Shown here: one piece after another, positions 17,109-25,400 of the stretch
Position numbering within the stretch: the first letter of the stretch is position 1
Layout: each line of letters begins with the position of its first letter
Assembly: GCA_046724665.1 (NCBI GenBank)
Contig: JBKOWZ010000032.1
Coordinates: 1 to 45,150 of the forward strand
Direction of reading: 5' to 3'
Source of the DNA: Actinocrinis sp046724665
GTDB taxonomy: Bacteria > Actinomycetota > Actinomycetes > Streptomycetales > Catenulisporaceae
DNA length: 45,150 nt
The notes under the pieces: generated by a model
Databases searched by the model: none
The model's input: the letters and a program-made list of their open reading frames with translations, nothing else
What the model was told of the DNA's origin: nothing
Program-made: the position numbers and the translations under genes

Positions 17109-18038
17109 ATGCGTATTCGTACTCATATTCACGTTTCGCCTGTCCCCCGGCGGCTGCCCGCCGCCCTGGCCGCGGCCGTCAGCGCAGCGGCGCTGGCCGC
17201 CTGTGCCAGTTCCGGCTCGTCGTCCGCGTCAAGCACGCCTACCACCGCGCCAGCCTCGGCCTCGGCCAGCGCCAGCGGCATGCCCGGGATGGACATGAGC
17301 GGGTCCGAGCCGATGTACAGCGGCACCGGACTGTCCGCCACCGACGGCGGGTTCACGTTCACGCCCGACCGCACCTCGCTCACCGCGGGTCAGGCGCAGT
17401 CGCTGCACTTCAAGATCAACGACTTGATTGGGATGGCGGTCACCTCGTTCGTCCCGGACCAGACGAAGCTCATGCACTTCTACCTCGTCCGCTCGGACCT
17501 GACCGGGTTCCAGCACGTGCACCCGACGATGGCCGCCGACGGTACCTGGACGGCGGACCTCGCTGCCCTTACGCCGGGCAACTACCGGGCGTACACGGCG
17601 TTCGACGCGAAGGGTGCGTCCGGCGCGACGGTCGCCGAGGTGCTCAGCACGCAGCTGGCCGTACCTGGTACGTCCCCGACCACACCGCCATCAGCACCCT
17701 CGTCAACGGCGAAGGTCGATGGCTACACCGTGGCCGTCAGCGGCGAGTTAATGGCCGCGATGAGCCACACGCTGACCGTCACGGTCACCAAGAACGGTCA
17801 ACCGGTCACCGACCTGCAACCGTACCTGGACACCTATGCGCACCTGACCGCGATCCATGCCGGCGACCTCGCGTTCGCGCACCTGCACCCCGAGGGCGCG
17901 GCAGCCGCCACGAACACCGCAGGGCCCACTTTGAAGTTCCAGGCGATGGTGCCGAAGAGCGGTGACTGGCGCTTCTTCATCCAGTTCCAGACCGGCGGCG
18001 TCCTGCACACGGCGGCGGTGACCATGCACGTCGGCTGA
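17109..18038 (+). CDS. Met/His-rich lipoprotein, probable copper-binding
   Basis: A 309-residue lipoprotein. The signal peptide ends in lipobox LAAC (Cys32), followed by a Ser/Thr/Ala tether and a Met-rich 'GMPGMDMSGSEPM' segment typical of Cu(I) sites. Two similar beta-rich domains follow (about 75-195 and 205-309). Each carries a His-x-His element: 'FQHVHP' in the first and 'FAHLHPEG' in the second. This duplicated layout matches secreted copper- or heavy-metal-associated proteins of actinobacteria. It lies between the small Cys protein and the metal permease and probably binds the metal on the outer face of the membrane. Exact function and metal are inferred. Confidence 0.75.
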   Translation: MRIRTHIHVSPVPRRLPAALAAAVSAAALAACASSGSSSASSTPTTAPASASASASGMPGMDMSGSEPMYSGTGLSATDGGFTFTPDRTSLTAGQAQSLHFKINDLIGMAVTSFVPDQTKLMHFYLVRSDLTGFQHVHPTMAADGTWTADLAALTPGNYRAYTAFDAKGASGATVAEVLSTQLAVPGTSPTTPPSAPSSTAKVDGYTVAVSGELMAAMSHTLTVTVTKNGQPVTDLQPYLDTYAHLTAIHAGDLAFAHLHPEGAAAATNTAGPTLKFQAMVPKSGDWRFFIQFQTGGVLHTAAVTMHVG

Positions 18039-18056
18039 CACGGAACGCCTCCCGGA

Positions 18057-18076
18057 ATACCCCCATGGGGTATATT
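18057..18076. promoter_or_regulatory. CsoR-like copper operator overlapping a -10 box
   Basis: A perfect inverted repeat ATACCCC-CAT-GGGGTAT (18057-18073) matches the form of CsoR/RcnR-family operators (TACCCC...GGGGTA). It overlaps TATATT (18071-18076), a good -10 box for the permease gene starting at 18125. No CsoR gene is in the window, so the regulator would act in trans. Confidence 0.65.
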
Positions 18077-18124
18077 GGTTGGCGGTGACCGACGCTCCGA
18101 CAGCTGACGAGGGGACGGACGGCC

Positions 18125-19339
18125 ATGCACGCACTGGCACACATGCTGGCGATCGCCGGGTCGATGACTTGGGAGATCCTGTGGGCGCTGATCCTGGGGT
18201 TCTTCCTGTCCGCCGCGGTGCAGGCGGTCGTGTCCAAGGAGTCGATCGGGCGCCTGATGCCCGACGACTCGCCGCGTACGCTCGGTGTGGCCTCGCTGCT
18301 CGGCGCCGCGTCCTCGTCCTGCTCCTACGCCGCGGTGGCGTTGGCACGCTCGCTGTTCCGCAAGAGCGCCGACTTCACCGCGGCGATGGCCTTCGAGATC
18401 GCCTCGACCAATCTGGTGGTCGAGCTCGGCGTGATCATGGCGCTGCTGCTCGGCTGGCAGTTCACCGCCGCGGAGTTCTTCGGCGGACCGGTGATGATCC
18501 TGCTGGTGGCGCTGTTGTTCCGGCGGTTCGTGCGCGGCGAGGTGATCAAGGCGGCGCGGGCGCAGGCCGAGCGCGGGCTGGCCGGGTCGATGGAGGGGCA
18601 CGCGGCGATGGACATGGCCGTGCCCGCCGGAGGCACGGTCTGGCAGCGGCTGGGATCGAAGCGCGGATACACCGCGGTCTCGCACATCTTCGTCATGGAG
18701 TGGGCGGCGATCCTGCGCGACATCGTGGCCGGCCTGCTGATCGCCGGGGCGGTGGCCGCGTGGGTGCCGGAGTCGTTCTGGCGGCACTTCTTCCTGACCG
18801 GGCACCCGCTCGGCTCGGCGATCTGGGGGCCGCTGGTCGGGCCGGTGATCGCGGTGGTCTCGTTCGTGTGCTCGATCGGCAACGTGCCGCTGGCCGCGGT
18901 GCTGTGGAACGGCGGGATCAGCTTCGGCGGCGTGGCGTCGTTCATCTTCGCCGATCTGATCATCATCCCGATCCTGCTGATCTATCGCCGCTACTACGGC
19001 ACGGCGATGGCGCTGCGCATCTTCGGGCTGTTCTACGTGGCGATGGTCGGCGCGGGGTACGTCGTCGAGCTGGTGTTCAAGCCGCTGGGCCTCGTCCCGG
19101 CCACCCGCTCGGCGAAGGTGATGGAGGCCGGGATCAGCTGGAACTACACCACCTGGCTCAACCTCGCCTTCCTGCTGCTGGCGGCCGCGCTGGTGATCCG
19201 GTTCCTGCGCAGCGGCGGGCGTCCGATGCTCAAGATGATGGGCGGCGGACCGGACGACATGGCCGAACACAGTGGTCACGGCGAGAGTGATCATGGCCAC
19301 CACGGCGACGGCGGTCACACGCACCCGGCGGGTACGTGA
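18125..19339 (+). CDS. DUF318/ArsP-family metal efflux permease
   Basis: A 404-residue polytopic membrane protein with about eight to ten helices. The family hallmark is two related half-modules with a conserved Cys before a helix: 'ASSSCSYAAVALARSLF' and 'VSFVCSIGNVPLAAVLW'. These resemble the Cys sites of ArsP/SO_0444-type permeases (PF03773), which export arsenicals, copper or zinc. The C-terminal tail is His-rich (HSGHGESDHGHHGDGGHTH), a typical metal-capture tail. The CsoR-like operator upstream favours copper. A GAGGGGACG site lies about 10 nt before the ATG. It ends the metal locus that starts with the BlaI-type repressor, but has its own promoter. Confidence 0.87.
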   Translation: MHALAHMLAIAGSMTWEILWALILGFFLSAAVQAVVSKESIGRLMPDDSPRTLGVASLLGAASSSCSYAAVALARSLFRKSADFTAAMAFEIASTNLVVELGVIMALLLGWQFTAAEFFGGPVMILLVALLFRRFVRGEVIKAARAQAERGLAGSMEGHAAMDMAVPAGGTVWQRLGSKRGYTAVSHIFVMEWAAILRDIVAGLLIAGAVAAWVPESFWRHFFLTGHPLGSAIWGPLVGPVIAVVSFVCSIGNVPLAAVLWNGGISFGGVASFIFADLIIIPILLIYRRYYGTAMALRIFGLFYVAMVGAGYVVELVFKPLGLVPATRSAKVMEAGISWNYTTWLNLAFLLLAAALVIRFLRSGGRPMLKMMGGGPDDMAEHSGHGESDHGHHGDGGHTHPAGT

Positions 19340-19344
19340 TCCGT

Positions 19345-19503
19345 TCAGACGTCGCGGCGGTTGACGAGCGTGAGTCCGGCGAGCACCGCCGCGGCGGCGT
19401 GAGGGCAGAAGACTCCGAGGCTGCCCAGGTCGAAGCGGGTCGCGATAGCGGCGCTGGTCGCCGCCGTCGCCGGCTGCGCCCCGCGAGCAATGGCTGATGA
19501 CAC
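19345..19503 (-). pseudogene. Possible remnant of an ABC-2 permease C-terminus
   Basis: A 52-codon frame from a GTG at 19503 ends in 'AAAAVLAGLTLVNRRDV', which resembles the last helix and RRDA/RRDV tail of ABC-2 permeases. Nothing upstream in this frame restores the rest of a permease, so it is most likely a decayed fragment. A short membrane peptide is the alternative. The evidence is a C-terminal pattern only. Confidence 0.35.
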
Positions 19504-19574
19504 TGCGTGTGCGAATGTATATTCTCTGTGAGCGGAGGCGGTAGATCTGGAGGCGTGGCCGAGGGGAGCAGATC

Positions 19575-20393
19575 GTGGCGGACGGATCCAGGCCCGATTG
19601 GGCTCCGGAGACGGTCAACCTGAACGCGCCGAGCGCGGCGCGGGTGTGGGACTACTTCCTCGGCGGCTCGCACAACTTCGCGGTGGACCGGGAGGTCGCC
19701 GACGCGGCGATCGCGCTGAAGCCCGACCTGCCGCAACTGGCCCGCGCGGTGCGGATCTACCTGCGCCGGGTCACCGAGGCGATCTCGCGGGCCGGCGTCA
19801 CCCAGTTCCTGGACATCGGTTCGGGCATCCCCACGGTCGGTTCCGTGCACGAGGTCGCCCGCGCGGTCAATCCGGGCGCAAGGGTCGCGTACGTGGACCA
19901 TGACCCGGTCGCGGTGGCACACGGCCGGGCACTGCTGCGCGACCTCGACGGCGTGACCGCGGTGCGCGGGGATGTTTGTACGCCGGGCGAGATCCTGGAT
20001 GACGCGGAAGTGCGCGCGACACTCGATTTCACTCAGCCGATCGGGCTGCTGCTGTGCGCGGTGCTGCACTTCGTGCCCGACGAGGCCGACCCTGCAGGCA
20101 TCGTCGCCACGATTCGCGACGCGCTCGCGCCGGGCAGCTTCCTGGCCGTCCAGCACGCCACCAACGACGCGCAGCCGCCCGAGACCATCGCGATGCTGAA
20201 GATGTGGAACGCGAACTCGCCCGAGCCGATGTACTGGCGCACCCACGAGGAGATCACCGGGCTGTTCGCGGGGTTCACGCTGCTGGAGCCGGGGGTGGTT
20301 TTCCTGTCTCATTGGCGCCCGGACTCGTGGGAGGAGCTCGACACGAACCCCGAGCGGTTCGCCTCGTACGCCGCGCTCGGCCGCAAGGACTGA
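19575..20393 (+). CDS. SAM-dependent methyltransferase, DUF574 (PF04672) family
   Basis: A 272-residue cytoplasmic protein starting at a GTG with GAGGGGAG about 6 nt upstream. It opens with the family signature 'NLNAPSAARVWDYFLGGSHNFAVDREVA', then motif I 'FLDIGSGIPT', an acidic residue closing strand two ('VAYVDHDPVA') and 'GLLLCAVLHFVPD' as motif IV. This family is greatly expanded in streptomycetes and relatives; substrates are mostly unknown. TATATT at 19518-19523 is a plausible -10 box. It stands alone, converging on the pectate lyase gene, so context gives no substrate clue. Confidence 0.92.
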   Translation: MADGSRPDWAPETVNLNAPSAARVWDYFLGGSHNFAVDREVADAAIALKPDLPQLARAVRIYLRRVTEAISRAGVTQFLDIGSGIPTVGSVHEVARAVNPGARVAYVDHDPVAVAHGRALLRDLDGVTAVRGDVCTPGEILDDAEVRATLDFTQPIGLLLCAVLHFVPDEADPAGIVATIRDALAPGSFLAVQHATNDAQPPETIAMLKMWNANSPEPMYWRTHEEITGLFAGFTLLEPGVVFLSHWRPDSWEELDTNPERFASYAALGRKD

Positions 20394-20400
20394 GCCGAAA

Positions 20401-20455
20401 CCGGCCGACCCGTCGTGCGCTGTCCCGATGGACAGTACATTGACGGGCCGGCCGG
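20401..20455. terminator. Bidirectional terminator hairpin between convergent genes
   Basis: Outer 14-nt arms CCGGCCGACCCGTC (20401-20414) and GACGGGCCGGCCGG (20442-20455) pair with one mismatch. An inner hairpin CTGTCC-CGAT-GGACAG (20420-20435) sits in the loop. The structure begins 7 bases after the methyltransferase stop and lies 45 bases beyond the stop of the convergent lyase gene. Confidence 0.75.
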
Positions 20456-20499
20456 GGCCGCCGTGGGTAGCAGCGGCCGTCAGGGGGTTGTCAGAGCCT

Positions 20500-22149
20500 T
20501 TAGAGCGTGACGGCCTTTCCGCCGAAGGTCACGACCAGGTGGCCGTCGGAGGCGTAGGACCAGCCCAGTGCGCCGCTGTAGGCGGAGCAGCGCGAACCGT
20601 TGCCGCCGCTCCAGAACTGGTCGGAGGAGTCCACGTCGCCGACGACCTTGTCGTTCATGCCGCCGCTTGCGGTGCTGAAGCGGCAGGAGGTGTCGTTGCG
20701 GAAGAGCGAGTTGCCGGTCTCCCAGTGGAAGTTGCGGTCACCGTTGTCGATGCTGACGTCGTTCGTGACGGTCATGTTGCCGGGGTTGCTGTTGTAGGTG
20801 AACCCGTCGTGCCCGTTCCCGACCGCGATGTCGTGCTGCGCGACGTGGTTGACCGCGATCTTGTCGCCGCCGAGCTTGAAGCCGTTGCGGTCGCCGTTCG
20901 TGGCCTGGGTCCCGTTGGTGAGGGTGCCCTGGTTGTAGGACAGCGAGTACTCGATGGTCACCGGGCCGATGGGGCCGGTGTCGGTCTTGGTGTACAGGTC
21001 CCAGCCGTCGTCGATGTTGTTGTGCGAGACGTCGTAGCGGAACACGTTGCCGGTGCCCACGGTCAGCTTCGCGGCGAAGCCGTCCGCGTTCTCACCGGCC
21101 GAGTCCGCGTTGTCGTAGGACTCGCAGCTGATCACGAGGTTGTTGGACGGCCACGCGCTCTGCGGCGTGTCGGAGGAGGCGCGGCCGATCTGCAAGCCGG
21201 TGTCGTGGTTGGCGCGCGTCACCGTGCGCTCGATGACGTTGTTGCTGCCGGCGACGTAGATCCCGTTGTCCCCCGCGTGCTGCACCGTGAGGCCGAACAG
21301 GTGCCAGTACGAGCCGTCCAGCTCAAGCCCGCGGTTCGACGAGCTCTCGCTCTGCGCCGAGAAGTCGAGGACCGGGGTCTCGCCCGGATAGGCGGACAGG
21401 GTCTTGCGGGCGCTCGAGCTGCCGCTTCCCGAGATGGTGACCGTCTGCGAGATGTTGTAGGTGCCGCCGCGCATGTAGATCGTCCCGCCCGAGCCGATGC
21501 GGGAAAGTGCGGAGGTGAGGGTCGTCGGGTTCGACTGCGTGCCGGCCGCGCTCGCGCTGCCGCTGGTCGAGACGTACAGGGCGTTGCCCGCCGGCGGCGT
21601 CGTGGTGGAGGTGGCCGTCGGCGTGGGGCCGGACGTCGCGGTCACCGTGGGTGACGGCGAGGCCGACGTCGGCGTGGCCGAACCGCTGGCGACGACGCCG
21701 GTGCACGCCGTGCCGTTGAGCGTGAAGCTCGTCGGCGAGACGTTGCTGGCGCCCCAGCTGCCGTTGAAGCCGATCGACGTGGTCGCGCCGGTGGCCAGCG
21801 AGCCGTTGTAGCTCAGGTTCGCGGCGGTGACCTGGCCGCCGCTCTGGGTGAAGGTGGCGTTCCAGCCGGAGACCACCTGCTGGCCGGACGGGAAGGTCCA
21901 GGCGAGCGTCCACGAGCTGATCGCGGAGCCGAGGTTGGTGATGTCGATGTTCGCGGTGAACCCGCCGGGCCACTGCGTGCTGACCGTGTAGGCGACGCGG
22001 CAGCCCGCGGTCGCGCCCTGGGCCGCGGCGGCGAGCGCGCCGACGCCCGCTGCCGCAGCGACCAAAACCGGCGCGGCGAACAGCGCGGTCGTGCGGGCGC
22101 GCCGCGAGCGAGGGGCGAGCGATTGCGGTCTTGGATGGGAATCACGCAC
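20500..22149 (-). CDS. Secreted pectate lyase-like enzyme (PL9-type beta-helix) with N-terminal CBM2
   Basis: A 549-residue exported enzyme. The GTG at 22149 follows AGGAG by about 6 nt. The signal peptide runs to about residue 48. Residues 49-150 are a family 2 cellulose-binding module (Cys50/Cys149 ends, Trp60, Trp96 and Trp132 on the binding face). A Thr/Pro/Ser linker spans about 152-190. The rest is a right-handed parallel beta-helix like PL9 pectate lyases: 'YMRGGTYNISQTVTI', 'NNVIERTVTRANHDTGLQIGR', 'ENADGFAAKLTVGTGNVFRYDVSHNNIDDGWDLYTK', 'DRNGFKLGG'. The Asp-rich 'NNIDDGWD' and 'NADGFAAK' segments resemble the calcium and catalytic Lys regions. Expected role: cleavage of polygalacturonate in plant cell walls while held on cellulose. 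Confidence 0.9.
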   Translation of the reverse strand: MRDSHPRPQSLAPRSRRARTTALFAAPVLVAAAAGVGALAAAAQGATAGCRVAYTVSTQWPGGFTANIDITNLGSAISSWTLAWTFPSGQQVVSGWNATFTQSGGQVTAANLSYNGSLATGATTSIGFNGSWGASNVSPTSFTLNGTACTGVVASGSATPTSASPSPTVTATSGPTPTATSTTTPPAGNALYVSTSGSASAAGTQSNPTTLTSALSRIGSGGTIYMRGGTYNISQTVTISGSGSSSARKTLSAYPGETPVLDFSAQSESSSNRGLELDGSYWHLFGLTVQHAGDNGIYVAGSNNVIERTVTRANHDTGLQIGRASSDTPQSAWPSNNLVISCESYDNADSAGENADGFAAKLTVGTGNVFRYDVSHNNIDDGWDLYTKTDTGPIGPVTIEYSLSYNQGTLTNGTQATNGDRNGFKLGGDKIAVNHVAQHDIAVGNGHDGFTYNSNPGNMTVTNDVSIDNGDRNFHWETGNSLFRNDTSCRFSTASGGMNDKVVGDVDSSDQFWSGGNGSRCSAYSGALGWSYASDGHLVVTFGGKAVTL

Positions 22150-22335
22150 GGTGGGCTCCTTTGTCCGCTGTGCATTCTTACGGGCATATTGCGTGCGCCC
22201 GAGTTAAGCCGTTCGAGTAGCGGCCGAGCACGCAGACCGGACCGTAGGCAGGGGCCGTCGGAGCGTCAACGAATACGGCACGCGGCGACGCTCGACGCAG
22301 GCGAGCAAGCCGCAGGGCCTGAAACTTACCGATTA

Positions 22336-22351
22336 GTCGAATCGCTTCGAC
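22336..22351. promoter_or_regulatory. Candidate operator upstream of the pectate lyase gene
   Basis: A perfect inverted repeat GTCGAA-TCGC-TTCGAC lies in the 270-bp gap upstream of the lyase start (22149), with further CGAATCG words alongside. The rest of that gap shows the AGGAG ribosome site and nothing else clear. Regulation by a plant-sugar-responsive repressor is a guess from the target gene. Confidence 0.4.
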
Positions 22352-22419
22352 ATTCGGTATCGGCGAATCGACACGCTATGTATTAAGGCTGTCGCGGGAA
22401 TTCCCGCCGATCAAACAGG

Positions 22420-25400
22420 CTAGCTCCCCGGCGCCGTTCGACTCCTTCGATTTCCGCTTCCGGGTACGGTGAGTTCGGACAGTGCGGTGTGGCCGTTTTG
22501 CCGAAGTGCTTCGATACCCAGCGAACGAACCTGACCGGTCGGATTGGCCGCACTGTTTGGAGTGGCCGAGGTCTTCGCCGTAAGCCGACCGTTGATGCCG
22601 GTACGGAACTGGCCGACGGTCAGCGGAACCAGGGTCGCGCCGTCGTAACCGGGCACGCCGTTGTAGCACTGGAACGCGTAGCCGTAAGGCGCGCTCGCCG
22701 CGCCGCTCGCAACGGTGCCATCGAAGCAGACGTCGTACTGCGTGCCAGGCGTCAGGTTGCCGATCGTATACGTACCATCACTTCCGGTATACCCGATGGT
22801 GCTGCCGGATGCGTACCCTGCGTCTGGGTCGATGGGCAGCTCACCGCTGACATACACCGTGACGTTGCTCAGCGGGTTGCCGCTCGTGTCCGTCACCTTG
22901 CCGGACACCGCGGCACCCTTGCCGAGCGAGATGTTGATGCCGGGGTCGGTCTCGCCGGCGGTCACCGGGATGGCGTTGTTCATCGCGATCGATATCTGGA
23001 GGTTGCCATAGCAGTTGCTGCCGTAGCCGGTGAAGCTGGGACTGATCGGCGAGGCGTAGCCCTCGAAGCAGATGCCGTAGTAGCCCTGGGCGATCCCCTT
23101 GATCAGATAGTTGCCGGCGGCGTCGGTGAAGGCGCTGGGCGTCATCTCAGGGTCCGGCAACAACCCGCCGCCGTACCACGAGAGCGCGCCGCCGTACGCG
23201 TTGTTCGCCAGCGCGTGGCCGCTCGTGTCCGTGATGTGGCCGCTGACCGCGCCGCCGGACACCAGCGACGCCCCGACGCCGGACGTGGTCAGACCGCCGG
23301 TGACGGTCAGCCGGATGGCCTGATTGCTGGTTGGGCTGTAGCCGTAGCAGGTGAAGACATAGCCCGTGGCGTCCGAGATGCCGCCGGTCGCGTTCGAGCC
23401 GTCGAAGCAGACCACGTACCCGCTGCCGTTCGCGATGTCAGTGAACGAGTACGTACCGTCGGCGGCCGTGGCGGTCCCGTTGATCGGGCCGCTGACGCAG
23501 TACGGGCTGCACTGGTAGAGCGTGACGTTCACGCCGCCGAGCAGGTCGCCGCGGGTATCGGTGACGCGGCCGCTGATCGCGCCGGTACCCGGACTCGACC
23601 CCTGGTTCACAGTCAGCGTCGCGGCGGCCTGCACGCTGTGCCCGGTGGTGTCGTTGAAGCGCAGGGTGAAGTGCGCGGTGCCCGCCGCAGTGGGCGTGCC
23701 GGAGATCGTGAAGCCCGACAGGTGCAAGCCCGCGGGCAGCGAGCCGGATGCGACGCTCCAGCTGCCCGTGCGGTGATCGGCCGTGGTCAGCTGCGCGCTG
23801 TACGCCTGCCCGACGAGGGCGTCGGGCAGGTGCGTGGTGACGATCACCGGCGGCGAACTCGTCGCCGATCCCGAGGCCTGCGCGAGGGTGAGGCTCGCCA
23901 GGTCGAACGTCAGGCTCATGTCCAGGTGGAAGATGAGGATCTTGATGTGCAGCGCGGCGTTGGCTTGCAGGTCGAACGACAGCCGCCACCATGGGGAGTC
24001 GGCCGGGCTCGCGTGGGCGCGCAGCGTGGCGATCAACGCGGCCTCGGGCCCGGCGATGCCGTACAGCTTGCCCTCCAGGTCGCCGGTGACGGTGACCGAG
24101 GCGTCTGCGTCGGCCGCGGTCAGCACGGGACCGGTGTGCATCACGGTGTTGGTCAAGCGCTGATACGGACTGACCGCGTCGTCCTGGTACGCGATGCCGG
24201 CCTGCGCGTGCACATTCTGACTGATCGAGGCGGACACCTGCGCGTTGCCGTGCGCGTCACCGTGCATTGTCAGAGTAAATACGGGCACGATGACCACCGG
24301 TACGTCGCCGACCATGAACTCGACCGGCTTGAACGTGTACTTCGCCAGCTGCGCGCTCCACTGGCAACCCACGCTGCCGCCATAAGCGACGGACGCACCG
24401 AGTTGCTCGGTGATGTCGATGCCTGCCTTGGCCGTGAGCGTCGGGGTGAAGCCGCGATGGCCGATGTGCGCCTCGAAGATCAGCGCGGGGTTGAAGCTCG
24501 CGGTGACCGAGACGGTCGAGCCGTGGTCGGCCGAGCACGCGCTGGTGCCCGAGGCGTTGATCGGACTGCCGCTGTCGGCCGCCGTGGCGCGCTCGCGCAA
24601 CTGCGGCACCCCGATGACGCCACTGTGGCCGGTCACCCGAGGCGCGGCCTGCGCGCTCGCCTGAGTCGTAGCCACGTCGGCGGCGCCAAGCGGCACGTCC
24701 AGTGCGATGTCCGCGTCGCCGAGCGCCTGCTGGAGCGTGGCCGGTTGCAGCGTGGCGACGCTCGCTCCCCCAGAGTCTGTGGTCACCGACGTGACCTGCC
24801 CGAGCACTCCGCCGGGCGCCGCGCCGCTCGAACCCGCGGCGATGATCTGTCCGATCTGCGGCGCCGGACTCCCGGCGGCGATGGTCACCGAAGACGGCCC
24901 ATCCGTACCCTGAGTCACCCCGACAACCGCACCCGCCGCAGGCGTAACGGTCGAACTCGGAATGTGTACGTCACCGATGAAGTACCCCGACAAGTCAACG
25001 ACGAATTCGCTGTCGCCGCCCGAGTTGTAGACGTCCACGGCCCCATCCACGCCGAGCGCACCGAGCGTCAGGTTCGCGATGACCCGATCCTGCGGGGCGT
25101 TGACGTCCGAGGCCAGCGGGCGTGCCGACAACGACGGGTATACGGTCGCGTACATACCGCCGGTATTGCCCGCTACCGTGACGGTGAGCGCGGCGGCGGT
25201 CGCAGGCATCGATGTGTTCGCAGCGGGTAAGCCATTCTGTCCGGCCACCTGCACCGGTAATACGCCGCCGGGCCCAACCGCGGCCGCCGGTGCACCCGTG
25301 CCGATGCGCGTGTCCACGAGCCGATAAAGCGGCAGCGCGACGTAGTACGAACCGCCGGCCGACGCGTCGGTGCCGTCGGTATACCAACCGGTCACGTCAG

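Noticed and set aside
22489..25230. A 913-codon plus-strand frame opposite the large secreted protein
   Set aside because: Antisense shadow caused by third-position GC bias; Arg-rich product with no domain.
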